A DNA stretch of 64,000 nucleotides from Pseudomonadota bacterium (GTDB lineage Bacteria; Pseudomonadota; Alphaproteobacteria; Caulobacterales; Caulobacteraceae), in NCBI GenBank assembly GCA_018241995.1, contig JAFECT010000001.1, forward strand, positions 1 through 64,000. Reading direction: 5' to 3'. Under the pieces are notes generated by a model. It saw only the letters and a program-made list of their open reading frames with translations. It was not told the DNA's origin and searched no databases. Both the position numbers and the translations under genes were made by a program. Below are positions 51,381-60,236 of this stretch, one piece after another (position 1 is the stretch's first letter; every line of letters starts with the position of its first letter).

Positions 51381-54002
51381 ATGGACGTCGTCGTCGTCGA
51401 GAGCCCGGCTAAGGCCAAGACCATCAACAAATATCTGGGCTCCGGCTACAAGGTGCTGGCCTCCTACGGGCACGTGCGCGACCTGCCATCCAAGGACGGC
51501 TCGGTGCGTCCCGACCAGGACTTCGCCATGGACTGGGAGGTCGATCCCAAGGCCTCCAAGCGCATCTCCGAGATCGCCGAGGCCATGAAGGGCGCCGACC
51601 GCCTGATCCTGGCCACCGACCCGGATCGTGAGGGCGAGGCCATCTCGTGGCACGTGCTGGAGATCCTGAACAAGAAGCGGGCGACCAAGGACAAGCAGGT
51701 CGAACGGGTCACCTTCAACGCCATCACCCGCGCCGCGGTGCTGGACGCCATGGCCCACCCGCGCCAGATCGACATGGAGCTGGTCGACGCCTATCTGGCG
51801 CGCCGCGCGCTCGACTATCTGGTGGGCTTCAACCTGTCGCCGGTGTTGTGGCGCAAGCTCCCGGGCGCCCGCTCCGCCGGCCGTGTGCAGTCGGTGGCGC
51901 TGCGGCTGGTGGTCGACCGCGAGGTCGAGATCGAGAAGTTCCGCAGCCAGGAATATTGGACCGTCGAGGCCGACGTGTCGGCCGGCTCCGCGCCCTTCCT
52001 CGCCCGTCTGGTCAAGCATGAGGGCAAGAAGCTCGGCAAGTTCGACCTGCCCAACGCGGAAGCCGCCGGTGCGGCGCGCGAGGCGGTTGAGAAGGGCCGG
52101 TTCAAGGTCACTTCGGTCGAGAAGAAGCCCGGCCGGCGCTCACCGCCCCCGCCCTTCACCACCTCGACCCTGCAGCAGGAGGCGGCGCGCAAGCTCGGCT
52201 TCTCGGCCACCCGCACCATGCAGACCGCCCAGCGCCTGTACGAGGGCATCGACCTGGGCGGCGAGACCGTGGGCCTGATCACCTACATGCGGACCGACGG
52301 CGTGCAGGCCGCGCCGGAGGCGCTGGAGGAGGCCCGCAAGGTGATCGGCCAGCGCTATGGCGCGGCCTACGTCCCGGAAAGCGCCCGCATCTATAAGACC
52401 AAGGCCAGGAACGCCCAGGAGGCGCACGAGGCCATCCGCCCGACCTCGCTGGCCCGGCATCCCGACTCCCTGCGCCTCGAGCCCGACCAGCAGCGCCTCT
52501 ACGAGTTGATCTGGAAGCGCATGGCCGCCAGTCAGATGGAGTCCGCCAGGGTCGAGAAGACCACGGTCGACATCGACAGTTCGGACGGCCGCACCGCGCT
52601 GCGCGCCACCGGCACGGTGGTGCTGTTCGACGGCTACCTCGCCATCTACGAGGAGGGCCGCGACGACGAGGACGACGAGGAAGGCGGCCGCCTGCCCCAG
52701 GTGCACGAGGGCGCCGACGCCCAGGTCCATGCGGCGCGCTCGGACCAGCACTTCACCGAACCGCCCCCGCGCTATTCCGAAGCCTCCCTGGTCAAGAAAC
52801 TGGAGGAGCTCGGCATCGGCCGGCCCTCGACCTACGCTTCGATCCTCGGCGTGCTGCGCGACCGCGCCTATGTCCGCATGGACAAGAACCGCTTCATTCC
52901 CGAGGACAAGGGCCGGCTGGTCACGGCCTTCCTGGAGCAGTTCTTCGCCCGCTATGTCGAATACGACTTCACCGCGGGCCTGGAGGAGCGGCTGGACCTG
53001 GTCTCGGCCGGCGAGCTCGACTGGAAGGTCCTGCTGCGCGACTTCTGGACCGACTTCCACGCCGCTGTCGAAGGCATCGGCGACCTGCGCGTGGCCCAGG
53101 TGCTGGACGCCCTGACCGAGGCCCTGGCCCCGCACCTGTTCCCGGCCAGGGAAGACGGAACCGACCCGCGCGCCTGCCCCACCTGCGGCACGGGGCGCCT
53201 CAGCCTGAAGACCTCGAAGTTCGGCGCCTTCATCGGCTGCTCCAACTATCCGGAATGCCGCTACACCCGCCCCGTCGCCGCCCCCGGAGCCGACGGCGAG
53301 ACCGCGGAGGGCGGCGACCGCGAACTGGGCCTCGATCCGGCGTCCGGCGAGAAGGTCTGGATGAAGATCGGCCGCTTCGGCCCCTATGTGCAGCTGGGCG
53401 AGGCCGAAAAGCCCAAGCGCTCGTCCCTGCCCAAGGGCTGGAGCCCGGCCGGCATGGACCTGGAGCGGGCGCTGAAACTGCTCTCCCTGCCCCGCCCCGT
53501 CGGCGAGCACCCCGAGGACGGCAAGCCGATCGTGGCGGGCCTCGGCCGCTATGGCCCCTTCATCGAGCACGCCGGCACCTACGCCAACGTCGAGTCCATC
53601 GAGGACGTGTTCGAGATCGGCCTGAACCGCGCCGTGACCCTGCTGGCCGAGAAGCGCGCGGGCGGAAAAGGGCGTCGCGCCGAGGCCACCGTGCTGAAGG
53701 ACCTGGGCGCCCACCCCGAGACCGGCGAGCCCATGAAGGTGCTGTCGGGCAAGTACGGCGCCTATGTGAAGTCCGGCGCCGTCAACGCCACCCTGCCCAA
53801 GGGCAAGGACCCGGCCGAACTGACCGTCGCCGAAGCCGTGGCGCTCGTCGCCGAACGCGCCGCCAAGGGCGGCGGCAAGGCCAGGCGCGCGCCGGCGAAG
53901 AAGGCCGCGCCCAAGGCCAAGGCCGAAGGCGCCGCAAAGAAGCCGGCGGCCAAGAAGAAGCCCGCAGCGAAGAAGAAGGCTCCGGCGAAGGCCAAGGCCT
54001 GA
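51381..54002 (+). CDS. topA: DNA topoisomerase I
   Basis: An 873-residue type IA topoisomerase that relaxes negative supercoils. The Toprim domain (VVVESPAKAKTI, about 3-14, and the DPDREGEAIS motif) is followed by the core with the active tyrosine Y302 in ITYMRTDG. One C4 zinc-ribbon starts near residue 599 (CPTCG with GCSNYPEC), fewer than in E. coli, and a Lys/Ala-rich tail (about 830-873) probably binds DNA. ATG 51381 begins the Toprim fold. A TTGACA at 51313 may be part of its promoter. Confidence 0.95.
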   Translation: MDVVVVESPAKAKTINKYLGSGYKVLASYGHVRDLPSKDGSVRPDQDFAMDWEVDPKASKRISEIAEAMKGADRLILATDPDREGEAISWHVLEILNKKRATKDKQVERVTFNAITRAAVLDAMAHPRQIDMELVDAYLARRALDYLVGFNLSPVLWRKLPGARSAGRVQSVALRLVVDREVEIEKFRSQEYWTVEADVSAGSAPFLARLVKHEGKKLGKFDLPNAEAAGAAREAVEKGRFKVTSVEKKPGRRSPPPPFTTSTLQQEAARKLGFSATRTMQTAQRLYEGIDLGGETVGLITYMRTDGVQAAPEALEEARKVIGQRYGAAYVPESARIYKTKARNAQEAHEAIRPTSLARHPDSLRLEPDQQRLYELIWKRMAASQMESARVEKTTVDIDSSDGRTALRATGTVVLFDGYLAIYEEGRDDEDDEEGGRLPQVHEGADAQVHAARSDQHFTEPPPRYSEASLVKKLEELGIGRPSTYASILGVLRDRAYVRMDKNRFIPEDKGRLVTAFLEQFFARYVEYDFTAGLEERLDLVSAGELDWKVLLRDFWTDFHAAVEGIGDLRVAQVLDALTEALAPHLFPAREDGTDPRACPTCGTGRLSLKTSKFGAFIGCSNYPECRYTRPVAAPGADGETAEGGDRELGLDPASGEKVWMKIGRFGPYVQLGEAEKPKRSSLPKGWSPAGMDLERALKLLSLPRPVGEHPEDGKPIVAGLGRYGPFIEHAGTYANVESIEDVFEIGLNRAVTLLAEKRAGGKGRRAEATVLKDLGAHPETGEPMKVLSGKYGAYVKSGAVNATLPKGKDPAELTVAEAVALVAERAAKGGGKARRAPAKKAAPKAKAEGAAKKPAAKKKPAAKKKAPAKAKA

Positions 54003-54215
54003 ACCTTCCATCGCTCAACGCGCTCCCCCGCCGTCACGCCAACGTGATCGGCCTGCGACACGCGCGCGCTTTGCCAGCGGCGCCTTTTCGGTGTTCGCTT
54101 CAACCCTGGCCTTGGGGCTAAGCCCTTAGGTTTCTGGGGAATTAAGGCGTTTCCTTCACCGGCCGTCAGTCACGCCGGTGTTCTGCTGGACGCCTTTGGA
54201 GTGGGGAGTACCAGT

Positions 54216-55250
54216 ATGCATCCGTTTTCGCCGTCCGCGCGCGGCCTCCTGACCGCGTGCCTTGCCGCCGCCGCCCTGACCGGTTCCGCCGCCGCGGTGG
54301 GCCATGCCGTCGACGCCCCTGTCGCTGACCAGGTGGGCCTGCCCGCCAAAGCCATGGAAGACGCCGCCGCCTACAAGCGCTTCGTCACCGAGGCGGAGGC
54401 GGTGAATGCCAAGTTCAAGGACGGCAACGAGGTGCGCAAGGCGCTGAAGACCGGCGCGTCCTACGAGATCCGCCAGCTGCAATCAGGCGAGGTCGCCTAC
54501 GCCGCCCTGGTGGCCCTGCAGGACCAGCGCTTCGTCGCCTCCGTGCGCGCCGCCGCCGACCGCATGGGCCCCGACGCCCTGGCCGACCGCCTGCTGAACG
54601 ACCCCGACGCGGTGATGGAGTTCGCCGGCGCCGACGGCGCGGCCGCCCACGCCACCGCCGTCCTCAGCGGCCACGGCCATCATGTCTACGACACTGGCGC
54701 CGAGGTGAAACAGGCCGCCTACACCATCCAGCACCAGGCCTGGTCGCGCAGCACCGTCAGCGACCGGCCCCAGCGCCTGGCCCAGGTGAAGACCCTCTCC
54801 GGAACCCGCTCGATCGGCACGGCCGCCGAGATGAAACGGCTGATGACCGTGCTGGGCCAGGGCGACGCCGCGCGCCCGACCGAGGCTGCGTACGAGCGGC
54901 CGAGCGCCTCGCCCATCGTCACCCACGGCGTGGCGCTGGCCGCCCTGGCAGTGCTCGGCCGCGCCCAGAACGCTGACGAGGGCCAGATGCAGGCCCTGAT
55001 GTCGGACAAGTCCAACACCGACTGCCTGAACCTCGCCAAGCTGAACCTGTACCAGTGCCTGGCCGTCGCCGGTCCGCGCTACGAGGACGTGTTCTGCCTG
55101 GGCGAGCACGGGCTGAAGGAGACCGGGACCTGCCTGTCCAAGGCCGCCACCGCGCCTTCCGCCGCCCGCTATTCGCCGCGCCCGCGCGGTGACAGCCAGC
55201 AGCTCGGCGATCGCTACCCGGTCGACGGCGCAAACTGGCCGCGGCGCTGA
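54216..55250 (+). CDS. Secreted conserved hypothetical protein
   Basis: A 344-residue protein with a signal peptide (SARGLLTACLAAAALTGSAAA). Most of the chain is Ala-rich and helical; residues near 271-310 contain four cysteines (DCLNLAKLNLYQCLAV, DVFCLGEHGLKETGTCL) that could form two disulfides. No catalytic motif or known family is seen. ATG 54216 follows GGGGAGT; the frame is open to 54201, which would remove that site. It stands alone between topA and rnr and ends in a terminator. Similar proteins seem restricted to Caulobacterales, but that is an impression, not a search result. Confidence 0.75.
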   Translation: MHPFSPSARGLLTACLAAAALTGSAAAVGHAVDAPVADQVGLPAKAMEDAAAYKRFVTEAEAVNAKFKDGNEVRKALKTGASYEIRQLQSGEVAYAALVALQDQRFVASVRAAADRMGPDALADRLLNDPDAVMEFAGADGAAAHATAVLSGHGHHVYDTGAEVKQAAYTIQHQAWSRSTVSDRPQRLAQVKTLSGTRSIGTAAEMKRLMTVLGQGDAARPTEAAYERPSASPIVTHGVALAALAVLGRAQNADEGQMQALMSDKSNTDCLNLAKLNLYQCLAVAGPRYEDVFCLGEHGLKETGTCLSKAATAPSAARYSPRPRGDSQQLGDRYPVDGANWPRR

Positions 55251-55281
55251 CGCTTACGCCGTCATCGAGCGCCTATTCTTA

Positions 55282-55317
55282 AGGGGCCGCAGGCGGGCTG
55301 ACGCTTGCGGCCTCTTT
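55282..55317 (+). terminator. Terminator after the secreted protein gene
   Basis: A ten-base stem with one mismatch (AGGGGCCGCA, 55282-55291, with TGCGGCCTCT, 55306-55315), followed by TT. The T-run is short. Confidence 0.55.
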
Positions 55318-55340
55318 CGTTGCGGGTCGACTTCCTCCAC

Positions 55341-57644
55341 ATGAGGGACGTGCCCAAGAAACCCAAGCCGCCTCACCAATCGAAAGACGCTAAATCGAAG
55401 CGTCCCCCCGGCCTGCCCGACAAGGAAACCCTGATCCGCTTCCTGCGTGAGGCGGGCGAGGCCGAGAAGGGCGATATCGCGCGCGCCTTCGGCCTGAAGG
55501 GCGCCGACCGCCGCGCCCTGCGACAGATGCTGAACGAGCTGGAGGCCGAGGGGAAACTCGGCAAGCGCGGCCGCAAAGGCTTCGCCGAACGCGGCGCCTT
55601 GCCTCCCGTCGGCGTCGTCGATGTGGTCGAGCGCGACACGGACGGCGAGCTGTGGGTGCGCCTCGCGAAAGGCGCCGAGGACGCGCCGGCCGCGCGTCTG
55701 GCGCCGGACCGCAACGAGAAGGCCGCCGGCGCGCCGGGCCTGGGCGACCGCCTGCTCGTCCGCTTCGAGCGGGTCGAGGACGGCTTCGAAGCCAGGATGA
55801 TCAAACGCCTGGGCCAGAGCGCGCACCGGGTTCTGGGCGTGATCCGCAAGTCCAAGCGCGAGGTCCGGGTCGAACCGGTCGACCGCCGTTCCAAGGAGAG
55901 CCTGCTCATTCCTGAGTTCGCCGCGCGCGAACTGAAGGACGGCGACCTGGTTCTGGCCCAGGTCGGGACCGCTGAGCGCCGCTATGGCCCCAAGGCCGGC
56001 AAGGTGCTGGAGGTGGTCGGCCGCGAGGACCAGCCGCGCGCCGCCTCCCTCATCGCCATCCACACCCACGGCATCCCGGTGGGCTTCTCCAGCGCCGCGG
56101 AGGCGGAGGCGGAGGCCGCCCAGGCGCCGACGATCCAGGGCCGCACCGACCTGCGCGACACGCCCCTGATCACCATCGATCCGGCCGACGCGCGCGACCA
56201 CGACGACGCGGTCTACGCCCATCCCGACGATGATCCCAAGAACAAGGACGGCTGGGTGGTCTGGGTCGCCATCGCCGATGTCTCGGCCTACGTCCGCTAC
56301 AATACAGCCCTCGACCGCGAAGCGAGGGACAAAGGAAACTCCACCTACTTCCCCGACCGCGTGGAGCCGATGCTGCCGCACCGGCTGTCGAGCGGCCTGT
56401 GCAGCCTGGTCGAGGGCGAAAACCGCGCCTGCCTGGCCGTGCGCATGGTGTTCGACAAGTCGGGTCGAAAGACCGGCCACCGCTTCGTGCGCGGCCTGAT
56501 GCGGTCGGCCGCCAAGCTCTCCTACGAGCAAGCCCAGCGCGCCGTCGACGGCCACCCCGACGACAAGACCGGCCCGATCCTGGAGCCGATCCTGCGCCCG
56601 CTCTGGGCGGCCTACGCCTGCATGAAGAAGGGCCGCGACCAGCGCGCGCCCCTCGCCATCGAGACCCTGGAGCGCAAGGTCGTCATCGACGCCAACGGCG
56701 AGATCGCCTCGATCACCCCGCGCGAGAGCCTGGAAGCCCACCGGCTGATCGAGGAGATGATGATCCAGGCCAACGTCTGCGCCGCGGAGACCCTGGAGCA
56801 GAAGCGTATCCCCCTGCTCTATCGCGTGCACGAGCAGCCCAGCCAGGAGAAGCTGTTCGCCCTGGCCGACTTCCTGACCACTGTCGGCATCAACTGGTCC
56901 AAGGGCGAGACGGTCAGGACCGACCGCTTCAATCGCCTTTTGGAACACACCAGGGGCGGCCCTCACGCCGAGGTCGTCAACGAGGTGGTGCTGCGCACCC
57001 AGATGCAGGCGCACTACAGCCCCGAGAACGTCGGCCACTTCGGCCTGAATCTCTCGCGCTACGCCCACTTCACCTCACCGATCCGCCGCTACTCCGACCT
57101 GGTGGTGCACCGCGGCCTGATCCGGGGCCTGGGCCTGGGCAAGGACGGCCTGGCCGACGAAGAGATCGCGCGCATGACCGAGACGGCCGAGCAGGTGACC
57201 ATGACGGAGCGCCGCTCCATGGCCGCCGAGCGCGACGCCACCGACCGCTACATGGCCGCCTTCCTGGAAAAGCGCCTGGGCGCGGAGTTCGAGGGCCGGA
57301 TTACCGGCGTGACCCGCTTCGGCCTGTTCGTGCGCCTGGCAGAGACCGGCGCGGACGGGCTGGTGCCGGTCTCCACGCTGGGGAACGAGTACTTCCAGCA
57401 CGACGACCGCACCCACGCCCTGGTCGGCGAACGCACGGGGCGCCGCTGGCGGCTGGGCCGGCAGGTGAGCGTGCGCCTGACCGAGGCTACGCCTATCACC
57501 GGTGGCCTGCTGTTCGAGATGCTGAGCGAGCCGGAGGACGCGGACCCGACCGCGCCCAGGCCCAGGCTGGGGGTTCGCAACCGCCAAGGCCCACCCAAGC
57601 GCGGCGGACCACCGCCGGGAGTGCGGCGCGGGAAGCGGCGCTAG
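55341..57644 (+). CDS. rnr: Ribonuclease R
   Basis: A 767-residue RNase II-family 3'-5' exoribonuclease. It has an N-terminal helix-turn-helix (about 20-90), two cold-shock domains, the RNB catalytic domain with the metal-binding ITIDPADARDHDDAVYA aspartates near residue 280, and a C-terminal S1 domain (FEGRITGVTRFGLFVRL) with a basic tail. It degrades structured RNA and is important in cold and stationary phase. ATG 55341 starts a Lys-rich N-terminus; a TTG at 55305 is less likely. It follows the terminator of the previous gene. Confidence 0.94.
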   Translation: MRDVPKKPKPPHQSKDAKSKRPPGLPDKETLIRFLREAGEAEKGDIARAFGLKGADRRALRQMLNELEAEGKLGKRGRKGFAERGALPPVGVVDVVERDTDGELWVRLAKGAEDAPAARLAPDRNEKAAGAPGLGDRLLVRFERVEDGFEARMIKRLGQSAHRVLGVIRKSKREVRVEPVDRRSKESLLIPEFAARELKDGDLVLAQVGTAERRYGPKAGKVLEVVGREDQPRAASLIAIHTHGIPVGFSSAAEAEAEAAQAPTIQGRTDLRDTPLITIDPADARDHDDAVYAHPDDDPKNKDGWVVWVAIADVSAYVRYNTALDREARDKGNSTYFPDRVEPMLPHRLSSGLCSLVEGENRACLAVRMVFDKSGRKTGHRFVRGLMRSAAKLSYEQAQRAVDGHPDDKTGPILEPILRPLWAAYACMKKGRDQRAPLAIETLERKVVIDANGEIASITPRESLEAHRLIEEMMIQANVCAAETLEQKRIPLLYRVHEQPSQEKLFALADFLTTVGINWSKGETVRTDRFNRLLEHTRGGPHAEVVNEVVLRTQMQAHYSPENVGHFGLNLSRYAHFTSPIRRYSDLVVHRGLIRGLGLGKDGLADEEIARMTETAEQVTMTERRSMAAERDATDRYMAAFLEKRLGAEFEGRITGVTRFGLFVRLAETGADGLVPVSTLGNEYFQHDDRTHALVGERTGRRWRLGRQVSVRLTEATPITGGLLFEMLSEPEDADPTAPRPRLGVRNRQGPPKRGGPPPGVRRGKRR

Positions 57645-57737
57645 CCTCCCCCACATCCATCGCCGCGATGTGCGCCGCCTCACTTGCGCCGGGGCCGTTT
57701 CACGCCAAAGCTGGGCGAAGGTTGAGGGGACCCCGCC

Positions 57738-58754
57738 ATGAACCCGAAGCGTCTCACCGCCGGCTGCCTGCTGGCCACCGTCCTGGCCGCGCCGGCCTTC
57801 GCCAACGACTCCACCGCCGAACTCTCCACCGGCGGCCTGGTGCTGAAGAAGCACGCGGGCATCGCCATGAAGTCCGAGGACCTGTTCATCTCCGAGCGCG
57901 AGGTCAGGGTCGACTACCGGTTCCTGAACACGACCTCGAAGGACATCCGCGTCCTGGTCGCCTTCCCCATGCCCGACATCGCCATCGAAGGCATCGACGA
58001 CATGCTGGCGATCCCGACCGAAGACCCCGAGAACATCCTGGACTTCCACACCCGCGTCGACGGTCAGCCGGTGAAGGCGCGCGTCGAGCAGAAGGCGGTG
58101 GACGCCAAGGGCGTGGACCGCACAGCCCTGCTGAAGTCCCTGGGCGTGCCGATCGCGCCGCACCTGCAGGCCGTGCGTGATGCGCTGGATCATCTGCCCC
58201 CCGCCTCACGGGCAAAGCTGCGCGCGCTCGACATGACGGTCGACGACGACTTCGACGCCGGCAAGGGCCAGGAGCATCACTTGGCCCCGCACTGGACGCT
58301 GAAGACCACCTACTACTGGGAACAGATGTTCCCGGCCGGGCGCGAACTGCGGGTCGAGCATCGCTATAAGCCCAGCGTCGGCGGGACCTCGGGCACCGGC
58401 CTGGAATCGCCGGAGTATCGCGCCTCGAAGGATTTCCGAACCTACCGGGCCGACTACTGCATCGAACCCTCGTTCCTGGCCGCGGTCGACGCCGGCAAGC
58501 GGCGCGCGGGCCCGACCGCCCAGGCCTATTTCGAGAAGCGCATCGCCTATGTGCTGAAGACCGGCGCCAACTGGAAGGCGCCCATCGGCGAGTTTCACCT
58601 GACCATCGACAAGGGCCGCGCGGACAACCTGGTCAGCTTCTGCGCCGAGGGCGTGAAGAAGGCCTCGCCCACTCGCTTCGAGGTCCGCCGCAAGGACTTC
58701 CTGCCCGCGCGCGATCTCAAGATCCTGATCCTGCAGCCCGTCGGCGCCGAATGA
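57738..58754 (+). CDS. DUF4424 periplasmic protein
   Basis: A 338-residue protein with a signal peptide (LLATVLAAPAFA) and then NDSTAELSTGGLVLKK, the conserved DUF4424 opening, followed by EDLFISEREVRVDYRFLN and VAFPMPDIAIEGID. The family is periplasmic and of unknown function, common in proteobacteria. No catalytic residues can be assigned. ATG 57738 starts the signal peptide. It is a single gene between rnr and the NUDIX gene. Confidence 0.78.
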   Translation: MNPKRLTAGCLLATVLAAPAFANDSTAELSTGGLVLKKHAGIAMKSEDLFISEREVRVDYRFLNTTSKDIRVLVAFPMPDIAIEGIDDMLAIPTEDPENILDFHTRVDGQPVKARVEQKAVDAKGVDRTALLKSLGVPIAPHLQAVRDALDHLPPASRAKLRALDMTVDDDFDAGKGQEHHLAPHWTLKTTYYWEQMFPAGRELRVEHRYKPSVGGTSGTGLESPEYRASKDFRTYRADYCIEPSFLAAVDAGKRRAGPTAQAYFEKRIAYVLKTGANWKAPIGEFHLTIDKGRADNLVSFCAEGVKKASPTRFEVRRKDFLPARDLKILILQPVGAE

Positions 58755-58791
58755 GGTTCAAAAACGGCCATCGCCCCGGCTATGGTTGCGC

Positions 58792-59502
58792 GTGACCGAA
58801 CCTTTCGACTCCGCCGCCGACCTCAAGGACGCCCCCTACGCCGGCACGCGCCTGCGCCCCAAGGACGCCGCCACCCTGATCCTGGTCCGCCGCGACGGGC
58901 CCGAGCCGCGCCTCCTGATGGGTCGTCGCGCGTCCGGGCACGTGTTCATGGCGTCCAAGTGGGTGTTCCCCGGCGGCCGCATCGCGCGCAGCGACTATCG
59001 CGCGCCAGCCGCCACCGAGCTCAAGCCCGAAACCCAGGCCCTGGTCGATCGCGGCCTGAAAAGCCCGCGCGCGCGCGGCCTCGGCATGGCGGCCATCCGC
59101 GAGACCTTCGAGGAGACCGGCCTGCTCCTGGCCCGGCCCTCGCCCCCGCGCCCTGCCCTCGGCGTCTGGCGCCAGTTCCTGGAACGCGGCGTGGCGCCGG
59201 ACCTGGCGGCGCTGGACCTCGTGGCGCGCGCCATCACCCCGCCCGGGCGCACGCGCCGCTTCGACGCCCGCTTCTTCATGGCCGACGCCGAGGCCCTGAC
59301 CGCGCTGGAGCCCGACAGCGGGGACCGCGAACTGGACGAGATCGCCTGGCTGTCCATCGCCGACATGCGTGACCTCGACTTGCCCCAGATCACCCGCTTC
59401 GTGGTGGGCGAGGTCGCCGATCGCCTGGCCAACGGCAGGCGTCCCCTGCCCCTGGTGCGCATGGTGCGCGGCAAGCACTCCATCGAGCGACTCGAAAGCT
59501 GA
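58792..59502 (+). CDS. NUDIX hydrolase
   Basis: A 236-residue NUDIX hydrolase with a loose NUDIX box, WVFPGGRIARSDYR, followed after a longer insertion by AIRETFEETGLLL (REtfEETG). It hydrolyses a nucleoside diphosphate linked to another group; the substrate is not indicated. The GTG at 58792 begins MTEPFDSAAD; a TTG six bases upstream is possible. Its stop overlaps the ATG of the next gene (TGATG), so the two are coupled. Confidence 0.8.
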   Translation: MTEPFDSAADLKDAPYAGTRLRPKDAATLILVRRDGPEPRLLMGRRASGHVFMASKWVFPGGRIARSDYRAPAATELKPETQALVDRGLKSPRARGLGMAAIRETFEETGLLLARPSPPRPALGVWRQFLERGVAPDLAALDLVARAITPPGRTRRFDARFFMADAEALTALEPDSGDRELDEIAWLSIADMRDLDLPQITRFVVGEVADRLANGRRPLPLVRMVRGKHSIERLES

Positions 59503-59903
59503 TGAACCGGCCCTGGCTCGACGGCGCCCGTTTCAGCCGCAAGGCCATCGAGGCGCTCGACCATCCGGAACGCCGCTACCGCCTGGGCGAACTGGAGGTG
59601 CTGATCGACGCCAAGCTCGATTCCTTCCGCATCCAATGGGACCCGTTTTGGCGCGAGGTCACCGCCGTGATCGAGGACCTGAAGGCCGCCGGTCACGACC
59701 TGTGGCGCCACGACTATGACGGCGAACGCCGCTGCCTGTGGGGCTTCGACTACGGCAAGACGCCGGAGGCGGGCCAGCTGCAGATCCAGTTCGACTACGA
59801 GGGCCCGACCAAGACCTTCTGGCGCGACCTCAACGGCGTCTACGGCTGCGAGAACGAGGACGCGACCTACGAAAGCTACGGCATCCGCCCGCCACGGGAC
59901 TGA
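59502..59903 (+). CDS. Conserved small protein coupled to the NUDIX gene
   Basis: A 133-residue soluble protein, rich in aromatic and charged residues, with FDYGKTPEAGQLQIQFDYEG and FWRDLNGVYGCEN. No family is recognised. Its ATG overlaps the NUDIX stop and the two genes are probably co-transcribed. The rpmG promoter lies just after its stop. Confidence 0.75.
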   Translation: MNRPWLDGARFSRKAIEALDHPERRYRLGELEVLIDAKLDSFRIQWDPFWREVTAVIEDLKAAGHDLWRHDYDGERRCLWGFDYGKTPEAGQLQIQFDYEGPTKTFWRDLNGVYGCENEDATYESYGIRPPRD

Positions 59904-59917
59904 TCGCCGAAGCCGCG

Positions 59918-59945
59918 TTGACTTCCTGGCTTTCCTGAGTATGTT
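59918..59945 (+). promoter_or_regulatory. rpmG promoter
   Basis: TTGACT (59918-59923) and TATGTT (59940-59945) with a 16-base spacer match the bacterial -35/-10 pattern closely, 58 bases before the rpmG start. Confidence 0.6.
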
Positions 59946-60002
59946 CCGCGCCTCGAATTTCCGCGGCCGCCCGTCCGGCTGGTCCGCCCCAGGAGTCACG
60001 CC

Positions 60003-60170
60003 ATGGCCAAGCCGGCTTCCATCAAGATCCGCCTGAACTCGACGGCGGACACGGGCTTCTTCTACGTCACCAAGAAGAACGCGCGCACCAAGACCGAGAA
60101 GATGGTCCTGAAGAAGTACGACCCGATCGTGCGCAAGCACGTCGAGTTCAAGGAAGGCAAGATCAAGTAA
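60003..60170 (+). CDS. rpmG: Ribosomal protein L33
   Basis: A 55-residue large-subunit protein: [20 protein letters not shown], then [19 protein letters not shown], ending EGKIK. It is of the cysteine-free (zinc-independent) L33 type. A promoter precedes it and a bidirectional terminator follows. In Caulobacter rpmG also lies next to pleD-divK. Confidence 0.96.
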   Translation: MAKPASIKIRLNSTADTGFFYVTKKNARTKTEKMVLKKYDPIVRKHVEFKEGKIK

Positions 60171-60196
60171 GATCGCCTTTTCAGGCTCTTCACGTG

Positions 60197-60226
60197 AAAA
60201 CGCCCGGTCGCGAGACCGGGCGTTTT
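60197..60226. terminator. Bidirectional terminator between rpmG and pleD
   Basis: A 13-base perfect stem (60197-60209 with 60214-60226) around a GCGA loop, with A-run and T-run on both sides, serving rpmG forward and pleD reverse. Confidence 0.9.
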
Positions 60227-60236
60227 TCGTTGCGGG